From Haloarculaceae archaeon (lineage in GTDB: Archaea; Halobacteriota; Halobacteria; Halobacteriales; Haloarculaceae), in NCBI GenBank assembly GCA_007122455.1, contig SKTU01000005.1:1-64000 (forward strand): a stretch of 64,000 nucleotides of DNA, written 5' to 3'. Numbering within the stretch: the stretch's first letter is position 1; each line of letters opens with the position of its first letter. Shown here piece by piece: positions 52,965-61,454 of this stretch. A program made the translations under genes and the position numbers. Under the pieces are notes generated by a model, which saw nothing but the letters and a program-made list of their open reading frames with translations, was not told the origin of the DNA and ran no database searches.

Positions 52965-55900
52965 ATGGCACGCGCGGAGGACACCGAAGTTATCGAGGCG
53001 TTCGAGCAGTTCTACCGCGACTACTACCGAAACGAGATCGGCGAACTCGCCCAACGGTATCCGAACGAGCAGCGATCGCTCTACGTCGACTGGGGAGATC
53101 TCTACCGGTACGATCCGGACCTCGCGGACGACTTCATCGCCCAACCCGAACAGATGCGCGACTACGCCGAGGAGGCGCTCCGGCTCTACGACCTCCCGGT
53201 CGACGTCAAACTCGGGCAAGCGCACGTCCGCATACAGAACCTGCAGGAATCGACGTCGATTCGGGAGATCCGCGCACGCCATCGCGGCCAACTGATCGCC
53301 GTCAGCGGTATCGTCCGCAAAGCCACCGACGTCCGTCCGAAGATCACCGAGGCCGCCTTCGAATGCCAGCGCTGCGGCACCCTCTCTCGGATCCCACAGA
53401 CCAGCGGCGAGTTCCACGAACCCCACGAGTGCCAGGGCTGTGAACGACAGGGACCGTTCAATATCAACTTCGACCAATCGGAGTTCGTCGACGCCCAGAA
53501 GCTCCGCATCCAGGAGTCTCCCGAAGGGCTCCGTGGCGGCGAAACGCCACAGAGCATCGACGTCCACATAGAGGACGACGTCACCGGCGAGGTGACTGCC
53601 GGCGATCACGTCCGCGTGACGGGGATCCTCCACCTCGACCAGCAGGGGAACAACCAGGAGAAATCTCCGATCTTCGACGTCTACATGGACGGCCTCTCGG
53701 TGGAGATCGAGGACGAACAGTTCGAGGACATGGACATCACCGACGAGGACAAAAAGAAGATCATCGAACTCTCCGGCCAATCGGAGATCTACGAGAAGAT
53801 GGTCGGCTCGATGGCGCCCTCGATCTACGGCTACGACCAGGAGAAACTCGCCATCATCATGCAGCTGTTCTCCGGGGTGACCAAGGAGCTTCCGGACGGC
53901 TCCAGAATCCGTGGAGACCTCCACATGCTTCTGATAGGGGATCCCGGGACGGGGAAGTGCGTGGGCCCCGAAACCAGGGTCACGCTGGCCGACGGATCCG
54001 AACGGGAGATCGGAGCGCTCGTCGAGGCGAAGCTCGATGATCCGAAGCCGGTCGACGACGGCGTCTACGACGAGGTATCGTTTCAGGTTCCGTCGCTTGC
54101 GTCCGACGGACGCGTCGTACTCCGACGCGCGACGCGAGTCTGGAAGCGTCAGGCACCCGAACGGATGTATCGAATCCGAACCGAGAGCGGCCGCGAGCTC
54201 GAAGCGACGCCGAGCCATCCGCTGTTCAGCCCATCGGCCGCCGGCATCACGGCGACGAAGGCGGCCGAACTGTCGGCGGGGGAGTTCATCGCCGTGCCGC
54301 GACAGCTCCCAACCGTCGGTGACGACAGCCTCGACGTCTCGTTCCGGCGCTCCGAGGCGAGCGACGCGGATCGCGTCGAGCCGCCAGAGACGCTGACGCC
54401 GAAGCTTGCCCGTCTCCTCGGCTATCTCGTCGCCGACGGCCACGTCGAACAGGAAGGGGTCGTTCGGATCGCCAGCGACGATCGAGCGGTTCTGGACGAC
54501 GCGGCAGCCGCTCTCGACGATCTCGGCGTGAGTCACGACCGTGAACTCGTCTGCCGCTCGGGTGAGCTCGTCCGGTTCCTCCGGGAGATCGAACCGACGA
54601 TCCCGAGTGGCTCCGCCGAACAGCGCGTCCCGGCTCCCGTGCTCCGCGCGACCCGCCCGGTAAAGCGCGGATTCCTCCGGGCGTTCGTCGACACCGGAGG
54701 AGTGGTTTCCCCGGAGCGGCGTTCGATCGTCGTCGAATCGTCGAGCAAGGAGCTCCTCGAAGGGATTCGGAGCCTCTTGCTATCGTTCGGCATCGACGCA
54801 CGGCGCCGCGAGCGCTCCGGCGGCCGCTACCGACTCCGAATCGACAGGGAAAATTTCACGCGATACGTCGAGGAGATCGGGTTCGTGACCGATCGAAAGG
54901 CGAGTCCGGCGGCCGAACGCCCGAACACCGCCGAAGACGCGAACCGGGACGTCGTTCCGAACGTCGGGAACGCACTCTGCACGCTCAGAGAATCGTTCGG
55001 GCTGACGCAGGGCGACTGCGGACTGCCGACGACGACCTACCGTCAGTACGAGTGCGGCGACCGGAACCCGAGCCGCGAATCGCTCCGTACGATACTCGAC
55101 GCGTTCACGGCCGCATCCGACGACGGAGTCGCAGCCGACGGAGGGACGGCCGTCGAAGGTAGCCTGGCGTCGCTCCGGTCGCTGACCCGAGAGGGCGTCG
55201 GGTGGGACCGGATCGTCTCGATCGAATCCGTCGAACCGGCGTACGACTGGGTGTACGACCTCGAGGTAGAGGGAACACACAGCTACGTCTCCAACAACGT
55301 TCTCTCGCACAACTCACAGCTTCTCCAGTACGTCCGCAACCTGGCGCCGCGATCGGTGTACACGTCCGGAAAGGGATCCTCCAGCGCGGGTCTCACTGCG
55401 GCTGCCGTCCGCGACGACTTCGGCGACGGCCAACAGTGGACCCTCGAAGCCGGCGCCCTGGTGCTGGCCGACCAGGGGATCGCCGCCGTCGACGAGCTGG
55501 ATAAGATGCGGTGCGTCACCGGGGATACGCTGGTACACCTGGCTGACGGGCGCGTATCCAGGATTCGCGACCTCGCGCTGGAGGCCGCAGAGAGCGGAGA
55601 GATCGAGCCACTGGAGAACGGTCGAACGATCCGCGACGTCGATCTTACCGCGTGGACGATGACGGACGACGGCCGTCTGGTCGAACGGTCAGTGACCGCA
55701 GTTCACGAGTACGACGCTCCGGAACGGCTCACCGAGGTTACGCTCGAGTCGGGCGAATCCGTCGTGACGACGCCGGATCACCCGTTCTTCGTGTTCGAGG
55801 ACGGCGAACGGAGAGAGCGAGCCGCCGAGGAGCTGGACGCCGACGACTGGGTGTACGTTCCGCGCCGCCTTTCGCCGTCGGTAACCGACGGCGGCACGGT

Positions 55901-58900
55901 CACGGCGGCAACGGCCGTCGGTCGAGCCGAGGGCTCATCGTCGTCCGCGTTCGGGAGGGTCCTGGGATATCTCTCCGGGAGCGGTAACGTGTACTACAAC
56001 GACCCGGATGGGCGCTACGGACTCGAATTCATCCATCAATCGGAAGCGTTGCTCGCAGATTTCGAGAACGCGTGCCGAAAGGCGTTCAGTGCCGAGCCGG
56101 TTCGGTACCCCAGCGAACAGCGCGAGGACGGCGTCGGGACCGTTCGGCTTCGCGGGCGTGAGTATGCCGACCAGGTGCTCGACGCCGGAACGAACCTCGA
56201 AACGTGCGAGGAGGAGGCGTTTCCCGCGGCTGTTTCCGAAGCTGACCGGAATACCAAGGCAGCATTCATCAGAGCGATGGCCGACAGCGAAGGGGGCGTC
56301 GATACGGCGTCCGGAAACGTAACTATCTCCTCGACGAGCGAAGAGCTCCTCGTCGGGATCAAGAGCCTGTTGCTGGAGTTCGGAATCTCCTGTCAGATCC
56401 AGACGCGTGAACGGAGCGGGGATCTCGACCTGCACGAACTCGTCATTACAGCAGCGGACTCGATCCGGGCGTTCGAGCGCGAGATCGGATTCACGCTCGA
56501 ACGAAAACAGAGCGCTCTCGAGACGGTTTGTGCCAGCGTCGATGGTGATCGAACCGGTTGCGACGTGTTACCGGAGTGTGGCGAACTGCTCGCACAGGTC
56601 CGGGAATCCCTGCGACTCTATCAATCCGAGTGCGGACTCGCCGGTTCGACGTACTGCAGTTTCGAGGACGGGGAGGCGAACATCTCGTTACAGCAGGGAG
56701 AAACAGTTCTCACAGCCTTCGAGGATCGCATCGATCAGGCTGAATCGGACACCGAGACGCTGTCCCAGAAGTGTGACTGGTCGACGCTGGAGCGACTGAC
56801 GGATCGATACCACGTATCTCAGGCTGAACTCGCGGACGGACGTTCGTTCAGCCAGCAACGTGTTTCGGAGCATTGGGGGCGAAACACGTCGCTTCGAGAG
56901 GCGGTTCGACGTCGCCTTCGGGAGATCGTATCGGCCGTTGCCCGAACGGAGATCGACGTGTTCGCCGATCTGATAACCGGTGACGTGAAATGGCGCCGTG
57001 TCAGCGAACTCGAAACGGTGGAACCGAACTACCGGGACGACAGAATACCGATTTTCCGACGGGAGATCGCGAAGCGGCTCGCCTGTGGTCCCGACGAAGC
57101 CGAGAAACGTGCTGAGGACGTTCTCCAGCGAGCGCCGAAGATCGACTCGTGGGCAACGCTTCGGGGAGAGCTCGAACGGCACGAAATCCATCTAGAGGCG
57201 CTCGTGGACGATCTCGGCGTCGCCTCGTCGACGATCCCCGGGTTGATCAGCGGCGTCGGAACCGACCGGTTCGACGATTTAAAAGCTGCAGCCGAGGACC
57301 GAATCTCCGAGAAGCGGGACCGGATTCGGACGCTTCTCGAGCGGATCGAGGATCGAAGCGGACCGAACGTGTACGACCTCACGGTCGCGGGAACACACAA
57401 CTTCGTGGCTAACGGCATGGTCGTCCACAACTCGGAAGACCGCTCCGCCATGCACGAAGCGCTCGAGCAGCAGTCCTACCACCCCGACACCGAGATCCTC
57501 CTGGCCGACGGGCGCCGGGTCGAGATCGGCGAGTTCGTCGACGAGCGGATGGCGGCGGCCGGGACGGTCGTCGACGGCGTCGACTGCGAGATCCTGCCGG
57601 TCGACGACCTCACGGTCCACTCCGTCGACTTCGAGACGGACGAGACGACGAAGCTCCCGGTTGACCGCCTCAGTCGTCACGAGGCCCCCGACGAGTTCGT
57701 CCGGGTGAAGTTCTCGAACGGCCGAGAGGTGACGGTGACGCCCGAACACCCCATGTTCGTCGACGAGGATGGAAGGGTCGAAACCGTCGAGGCCCGCGAC
57801 ATCGAGACGGGGGCGTTCGTCCCGGCGCCGCGGAAGCTGCCGAACTCCACTGCCACAGTCGAGTTCGACGCTGAATCGCACGTCAGTGAGGAGACGGGCG
57901 TGACGCTTCCAGGAGCGCTATCCGGCGATCTGGCGGAACTCCTCGGATTCCTCGCCACGGGGGGAAGCAGCTACGCCGAACCGACCCACGAGATCAGCTT
58001 CTCGACCCGAGACGAGCGGACACTCGACCGGATTGACGAGTTGGTCAACTCGGTTTTCGGGGTGGAGAGCACCGACGCGGTCGACGAGAGCGGAACGGTG
58101 AGCAAGCGGTGGGTGTCGGCGGATCTGTACCGCTGGTTCGAATCGAACGTCCCCGAACTGATTTGCGGCGCGCACGAGAGGCGGATTCCCGCGCGGGTAC
58201 TCGGTGCCTCCGAGGAGACGATCCGACGGTTCCTGGTCGGGGCCTTCGCGGCCGCCGGCAGTGTCGAGAGCGAAGCGACACTCTCGGCGGGATCGAAGGG
58301 GTTGGCCGAGGACTACGCGGACGCGCTCTCGAAAGTTGGCATCGCCTCCCGCCTCCGCTACGACGACGCGGAGGGTGTCTGGAACGTGTACGCGACGGAC
58401 GAATCGACGGAGCGGTTCGTCGACCGGATCGCCGAGCCGAGCGACGAGCCCCGGCGTGCGGACGTGTCCGAACGGCGGTGTGGCCTCCGACGATACCGCG
58501 TCTGTGAGGTCGAGGCCGTCCCGAACGAAGGCGAAAACGCCTGCGAGTGGGTCTACGACGTGACCGTCGAGCCGACGAACACGTTCGTCAGCAAGGGTGT
58601 CGTCCTCCACAACTCGATCAGTATCTCCAAGGCGGGCATCAACGCGACCCTGAAGTCGCGGTGTTCGCTGTTGGGCGCGGCGAACCCCAAATACGGACGG
58701 TTCGACCAGTACGAACCGATCGGCGAACAGATCGACCTGGAGCCGGCGCTCGTCTCTCGATTCGATCTCATATTCACCGTCACCGACCAGCCCGATCAGG
58801 AGGAGGACGCCGCACTGGCGGATCACATCATACAGACCAATTACGCGGGAGAGCTCAACACGCACCGCGAACAGACGGCGACCTCGAACGTGACTCGGGA

Positions 58901-59477
58901 GGAAGTCGAGAACGTTACCGAATCGGTCGAACCGGAGATCGAAGCCGAGCTGCTGCGGAAGTATATCGCCTACGCCAAGCGGAACTGCTTCCCGACGATG
59001 ACCGAGGAGGCGAAGGAGGCCATTCGGGATTTCTACGTCACCCTTCGTGCGAAAGGTCAAGACGAGGACGCGCCGGTCCCGGTCACTGCGCGGAAACTGG
59101 AGGCGCTGGTCCGGCTCTCGGAAGCCTCCGCCCGAATGCGACTCTCCGACACCGTCGAAGCGGAGGACGCCGAGCGCGTCATCAACATCGTCCGATCGTG
59201 CCTCCAGGACATCGGCGTCGATCCGGAGACCGGCGAGTTCGACGCCGACGTCGTCGAAACGGGACGCTCGAAGACCCAGCGTGACCGAATCAAGGACATC
59301 AAATCGCTCATCAGCGAGATCGAATCGGAGTACGACGAGGGGGCCCCGGTCGACGAGGTGCTGGATCGCGCCGAGGAGATGGGCCTGGAGCGCTCGAAGG
59401 CCGAACACGAGATCGAGAAGCTCCGACAGAAGGGGGACGTCTACGAACCGAGGACGGACCACCTCCGGACGGTCTGA
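52965..59477 (+). CDS. mcm: MCM replicative DNA helicase with three inteins
   Basis: A 2170-codon gene whose mature protein is 698 residues, the normal haloarchaeal MCM length, after removal of three inteins (452, 640 and 380 residues). Extein parts: N-terminal domain with zinc finger CQRC...CQGC (about residues 135-158), then the AAA+ core. Intein 1 splits Walker A after GDPGTGK; intein 2 splits VDELDKMR (Walker B) from SEDRSAMH; intein 3 lies between EALEQQ and SISISKAG. The arginine finger SRFDLIF and C-terminal winged helix follow intein 3. The core helicase unwinds DNA ahead of the fork. It is followed two bases later by a small uncharacterised gene. Confidence 0.97.
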   Translation: MARAEDTEVIEAFEQFYRDYYRNEIGELAQRYPNEQRSLYVDWGDLYRYDPDLADDFIAQPEQMRDYAEEALRLYDLPVDVKLGQAHVRIQNLQESTSIREIRARHRGQLIAVSGIVRKATDVRPKITEAAFECQRCGTLSRIPQTSGEFHEPHECQGCERQGPFNINFDQSEFVDAQKLRIQESPEGLRGGETPQSIDVHIEDDVTGEVTAGDHVRVTGILHLDQQGNNQEKSPIFDVYMDGLSVEIEDEQFEDMDITDEDKKKIIELSGQSEIYEKMVGSMAPSIYGYDQEKLAIIMQLFSGVTKELPDGSRIRGDLHMLLIGDPGTGKCVGPETRVTLADGSEREIGALVEAKLDDPKPVDDGVYDEVSFQVPSLASDGRVVLRRATRVWKRQAPERMYRIRTESGRELEATPSHPLFSPSAAGITATKAAELSAGEFIAVPRQLPTVGDDSLDVSFRRSEASDADRVEPPETLTPKLARLLGYLVADGHVEQEGVVRIASDDRAVLDDAAAALDDLGVSHDRELVCRSGELVRFLREIEPTIPSGSAEQRVPAPVLRATRPVKRGFLRAFVDTGGVVSPERRSIVVESSSKELLEGIRSLLLSFGIDARRRERSGGRYRLRIDRENFTRYVEEIGFVTDRKASPAAERPNTAEDANRDVVPNVGNALCTLRESFGLTQGDCGLPTTTYRQYECGDRNPSRESLRTILDAFTAASDDGVAADGGTAVEGSLASLRSLTREGVGWDRIVSIESVEPAYDWVYDLEVEGTHSYVSNNVLSHNSQLLQYVRNLAPRSVYTSGKGSSSAGLTAAAVRDDFGDGQQWTLEAGALVLADQGIAAVDELDKMRCVTGDTLVHLADGRVSRIRDLALEAAESGEIEPLENGRTIRDVDLTAWTMTDDGRLVERSVTAVHEYDAPERLTEVTLESGESVVTTPDHPFFVFEDGERRERAAEELDADDWVYVPRRLSPSVTDGGTVTAATAVGRAEGSSSSAFGRVLGYLSGSGNVYYNDPDGRYGLEFIHQSEALLADFENACRKAFSAEPVRYPSEQREDGVGTVRLRGREYADQVLDAGTNLETCEEEAFPAAVSEADRNTKAAFIRAMADSEGGVDTASGNVTISSTSEELLVGIKSLLLEFGISCQIQTRERSGDLDLHELVITAADSIRAFEREIGFTLERKQSALETVCASVDGDRTGCDVLPECGELLAQVRESLRLYQSECGLAGSTYCSFEDGEANISLQQGETVLTAFEDRIDQAESDTETLSQKCDWSTLERLTDRYHVSQAELADGRSFSQQRVSEHWGRNTSLREAVRRRLREIVSAVARTEIDVFADLITGDVKWRRVSELETVEPNYRDDRIPIFRREIAKRLACGPDEAEKRAEDVLQRAPKIDSWATLRGELERHEIHLEALVDDLGVASSTIPGLISGVGTDRFDDLKAAAEDRISEKRDRIRTLLERIEDRSGPNVYDLTVAGTHNFVANGMVVHNSEDRSAMHEALEQQSYHPDTEILLADGRRVEIGEFVDERMAAAGTVVDGVDCEILPVDDLTVHSVDFETDETTKLPVDRLSRHEAPDEFVRVKFSNGREVTVTPEHPMFVDEDGRVETVEARDIETGAFVPAPRKLPNSTATVEFDAESHVSEETGVTLPGALSGDLAELLGFLATGGSSYAEPTHEISFSTRDERTLDRIDELVNSVFGVESTDAVDESGTVSKRWVSADLYRWFESNVPELICGAHERRIPARVLGASEETIRRFLVGAFAAAGSVESEATLSAGSKGLAEDYADALSKVGIASRLRYDDAEGVWNVYATDESTERFVDRIAEPSDEPRRADVSERRCGLRRYRVCEVEAVPNEGENACEWVYDVTVEPTNTFVSKGVVLHNSISISKAGINATLKSRCSLLGAANPKYGRFDQYEPIGEQIDLEPALVSRFDLIFTVTDQPDQEEDAALADHIIQTNYAGELNTHREQTATSNVTREEVENVTESVEPEIEAELLRKYIAYAKRNCFPTMTEEAKEAIRDFYVTLRAKGQDEDAPVPVTARKLEALVRLSEASARMRLSDTVEAEDAERVINIVRSCLQDIGVDPETGEFDADVVETGRSKTQRDRIKDIKSLISEIESEYDEGAPVDEVLDRAEEMGLERSKAEHEIEKLRQKGDVYEPRTDHLRTV
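53958..55313 (+). other. MCM intein 1 (452 residues), endonuclease catalytic residues present
   Basis: In-frame intein at residues 332-783 of the precursor, directly inside Walker A (GDPGTGK | SQLLQYV). It begins with Cys (CVGPETRVTLADGS), has block B ATPSHPLFS and ends HSYVSNNVLSHN before Ser. The DOD homing endonuclease has block C LLGYLVADGHV with Asp 491 and block E FLRAFVDTGGV with Asp 576, so both catalytic aspartates are present. Near residue 667 is a helix-turn-helix-like segment (LRESFGLTQGDC). It may still be able to home. Confidence 0.95.
55512..57431 (+). other. MCM intein 2 (640 residues), endonuclease half-degenerate
   Basis: In-frame intein at residues 850-1489, between Walker B (DELDKMR) and SEDRSAMH. 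It begins CVTGDTLVHLADG, has block B TTPDHPFFVF and ends NFVANGMVVHN before Ser. Block C reads LGYLSGSGNV, where Ser (residue 1006) replaces the catalytic Asp; block E FIRAMADSEGG keeps its Asp. It is the longest of the three, with a helix-turn-helix-like segment (VRESLRLYQSECG, about residue 1210) like that of intein 1, and extra helical sequence before the C-terminal splicing block. Confidence 0.95.
57474..58613 (+). other. MCM intein 3 (380 residues), Ser1 splicing nucleophile, endonuclease dead
   Basis: In-frame intein at residues 1504-1883, between EALEQQ and SISISKAG. It begins with Ser (SYHPDTEILLADG) instead of Cys, has block B TVTPEHPMFV and ends NTFVSKGVVLHN before Ser. The endonuclease region is still recognisable but both catalytic positions are lost: block C LLGFLATGGSS (Gly for Asp, residue 1666) and block E FLVGAFAAAGSV (Ala for Asp). 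Splicing blocks look intact. Confidence 0.94.
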
Positions 59478-59478
59478 G

Positions 59479-59733
59479 ATGGACCGCATCGCCGCCATCC
59501 GGACGATCGAGGAAGCGCTGGCCGATTTCGAGGCCGGCGAGATCGAGCTAGCGCGCTGTGAAAAGCGGATCCGTGCGACGGTCCGTAGCTTCGCGACGGA
59601 GTTCGACGGCGAGTTAGCCGCATACCGATCGGAGTCGGGCACGATCGTCGTCGCCGACTCCGAGCGAGAGGCACGTGACCGGGTTCAGGAGCTGACCGGC
59701 GAGCGAGCACCGGTCGTCGAGCGGCTCGACTGA
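59479..59733 (+). CDS. Small conserved protein directly after mcm (unknown)
   Basis: An 84-residue helical, charged protein beginning one base after the mcm stop. It has the segments FEAGEIELARCEKRIRATVR and SFATEFDGELAAYR. The frame upstream of this ATG is antisense-like and inside mcm, so the ATG at 59479 is used. It is the first of several small unknown genes between mcm and tfb, so probably co-transcribed with mcm. No domain recognised. Confidence 0.7.
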   Translation: MDRIAAIRTIEEALADFEAGEIELARCEKRIRATVRSFATEFDGELAAYRSESGTIVVADSEREARDRVQELTGERAPVVERLD

Positions 59734-59790
59734 CCGGAAACATCGTAGCGTTCCGAAAAGTTAAACAGAACAACAGATGTCGAACCGACT

Positions 59791-60129
59791 GTGCTGTTGG
59801 TGGTGACGTACTCCCAGTCGGCTCGGTCATCGCTTCGAAACGTCTGTCGAATCCACGAGGGAACCGTCGTTCGGCGGCTCGGTCGGGCGGCGCTGTTCGA
59901 GGAGACGGAACACGGCGCGTTCCTCGGCCTTCGCCTTCGGGAAAAACATCCCGATAGCGTACAGGTCGAGCGCACCGAACCGTTCAACGAGTTTCGGGAC
60001 GTCGACGAATCGGTGCGCGCGGCGGCGATCGATTACGAGAACCGCGAACGCGAGAGCACGCCATACGCGAAATTCGCCGCCGGAACGTCACACCCCGAAC
60101 CCGAGACGCTGAAGCAAACGGAGCTATGA
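59791..60129 (+). CDS. Small conserved protein of the mcm-tfb cluster (unknown)
   Basis: A 112-residue protein starting at a GTG (59791), with a mixed alpha/beta pattern (LLVVTYSQSARSSLRNVCRI, RRLGRAALFEETEHGAFLGL). A TATA-like AAAGTTAAAC lies near 59757-59766, about 30 bases before the start, so it may have its own promoter within the cluster. Its end overlaps the next gene by four bases (ATGA). No family function known. Confidence 0.65.
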   Translation: MLLVVTYSQSARSSLRNVCRIHEGTVVRRLGRAALFEETEHGAFLGLRLREKHPDSVQVERTEPFNEFRDVDESVRAAAIDYENRERESTPYAKFAAGTSHPEPETLKQTEL

Positions 60130-60890
60130 GGGTCGATCTCTCTTCGTACGATCTCGATCCGGCAGCCGTTGCGACGACCGTGCGAGCTGCCGACGGACCG
60201 TTCGAGTTGGAGCCGACGGCGGCTCACGAACACGTCGGTTGCATCACTCCGGAGATGGAGTTCGACCGGCGAGCGGCGATGGCTGCAGCGGCACGTACGC
60301 GCGACGTGACCACGACCGTCGACGACGCGCTCGCATCGGCTCGAGAGGAGCGCCGGGAACTGGAGCCGATCGATCCGGAGACCACCGACGCCCGCCGACG
60401 AGTCGCAGAAGCGGCGGCGGAGTTGGACGAACTCCGTGAGGAAGTCGCCGCAAAACGCGGTCGGCTGAACGCACACCGTGAACACGGTGACGGAAACAAA
60501 GCAGAGGCCGAATATCTCGACGCCGTCCGATCGCTCTCGGAGGCCGAAACCGAGTACGCTGCTGCCGTCGAGCAGCTCGAGGAGGCGGAGGCTGCGGCCC
60601 GCAAAGCGAGGGACGAACGGGAGCGTCAGCTTCAGCTCGTCGACCGGATCGACAATCTCCAACGAACGGCCCGCGAGGAGCGAGTGGATGCGATTCGACC
60701 GGCAGTCGAGGACGCGGTACGTGCCGCCCCCGGCGACAGTACCGAACTGGCGACCGCCGACGGACCGACCGCGGCCATGGCGCTTGCCCGCGTCTCGGAG
60801 CTTCGGGCGCCGGTCGTCCTCTCCTGTCGTCGCTTTTCCGACGTCGAGACCGCCGGCAGGTGGCTGGACGCGTCGGTAATTCGGCTCTGA
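60126..60890 (+). CDS. Coiled-coil protein of the mcm-tfb cluster (unknown)
   Basis: A 254-residue protein with a long central coiled coil (about residues 65-185: VAEAAAELDELREEVAAKRG, YAAAVEQLEEAEAAARKARD) between a small N-terminal domain (DLSSYDLDPAAVATTVRAAD) and a C-terminal domain (APVVLSCRRFSDVETAG). The layout resembles small SMC- or Rad50-like scaffolding proteins but has no Walker motif. It overlaps the previous gene by four bases. Unknown function; its place behind mcm suggests a role in DNA or chromosome processes (inference). Confidence 0.7.
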   Translation: MRVDLSSYDLDPAAVATTVRAADGPFELEPTAAHEHVGCITPEMEFDRRAAMAAAARTRDVTTTVDDALASAREERRELEPIDPETTDARRRVAEAAAELDELREEVAAKRGRLNAHREHGDGNKAEAEYLDAVRSLSEAETEYAAAVEQLEEAEAAARKARDERERQLQLVDRIDNLQRTAREERVDAIRPAVEDAVRAAPGDSTELATADGPTAAMALARVSELRAPVVLSCRRFSDVETAGRWLDASVIRL

Positions 60891-60920
60891 TTTATCCCGA
60901 AAGCCGAGAGCAGAGAGCGT

Positions 60921-61454
60921 ATGGTGAGGCGTTCGATCACGACCCGGAGATCGGATGGGGTTACGTTCGTCCAGGTGACGGTTTCAGTCGAAGAACGGTC
61001 CCGGCTTCGGATAGAGTACCACGGCGACGGAACGGTGCTTCCGCCGCGCCGTGGTGGCGAGCCGGAGTCCGGCTGGAACGAGGGGGGGACCGAACGAGTT
61101 GTCGACGTCGGTTCGTCGGGGATCGGATTCGCTGTCGTCGAGCCCGTCGAGCCCGAGGACGTCGAGTTAGCTGTCGATCCGATTCCCGACGAGTCGGCGG
61201 GTGCCGTCGATGCCTGGTTCGATCGCGTCGACGAGCGGCTTCGATGCGCCGAAGAGATTGCAGCGGCTCGAACGCTGGAGGAAGCGACGGCGGCAGTCGC
61301 AGCAGCCGGCGGGCTCGGGGCGGTCGAGCGTCTCGCGGCGGCGGTCGTCCGTGATCGTCGATTGCTCGAGCGAATCGAAACCGCACCGGACGCATTGCTC
61401 GAACGGGCCGAGCGAACGGAGCTCCCGACCGCGGAACTGCGACGGCTCGCCTGA
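60921..61454 (+). CDS. Conserved protein of the mcm-tfb cluster (unknown)
   Basis: A 177-residue protein. The first half is beta-rich (TFVQVTVSVEERSRLRIEYH, GFAVVEPVEPEDVELAVD), the second half helical (TLEEATAAVAAAGGLGAVER). No known domain or signal peptide. It follows the coiled-coil gene by 30 bases and ends exactly against the convergent tfb stop in a shared TGATCA palindrome. Confidence 0.65.
   Translation: MVRRSITTRRSDGVTFVQVTVSVEERSRLRIEYHGDGTVLPPRRGGEPESGWNEGGTERVVDVGSSGIGFAVVEPVEPEDVELAVDPIPDESAGAVDAWFDRVDERLRCAEEIAAARTLEEATAAVAAAGGLGAVERLAAAVVRDRRLLERIETAPDALLERAERTELPTAELRRLA

Noticed and set aside
50884..53295. 803-codon plus-strand frame across the phosphate transporter and hisA region
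   Set aside because: Arg-rich shadow sequence that runs through the transporter (antisense) and hisA (other frame); no homology visible.
52962..54536. Long open frame on the minus strand opposite the first part of mcm (524 codons)
   Set aside because: It is antisense to clearly coding MCM and intein sequence, and its protein has the Asp/Arg/Val-rich look of a GC-biased shadow with no recognisable motif.
57918..59642. Long open frame on the minus strand opposite the end of mcm (574 codons)
   Set aside because: Shadow of the MCM C-terminal domain and intein 3 in high-GC DNA; no promoter or motif of its own.
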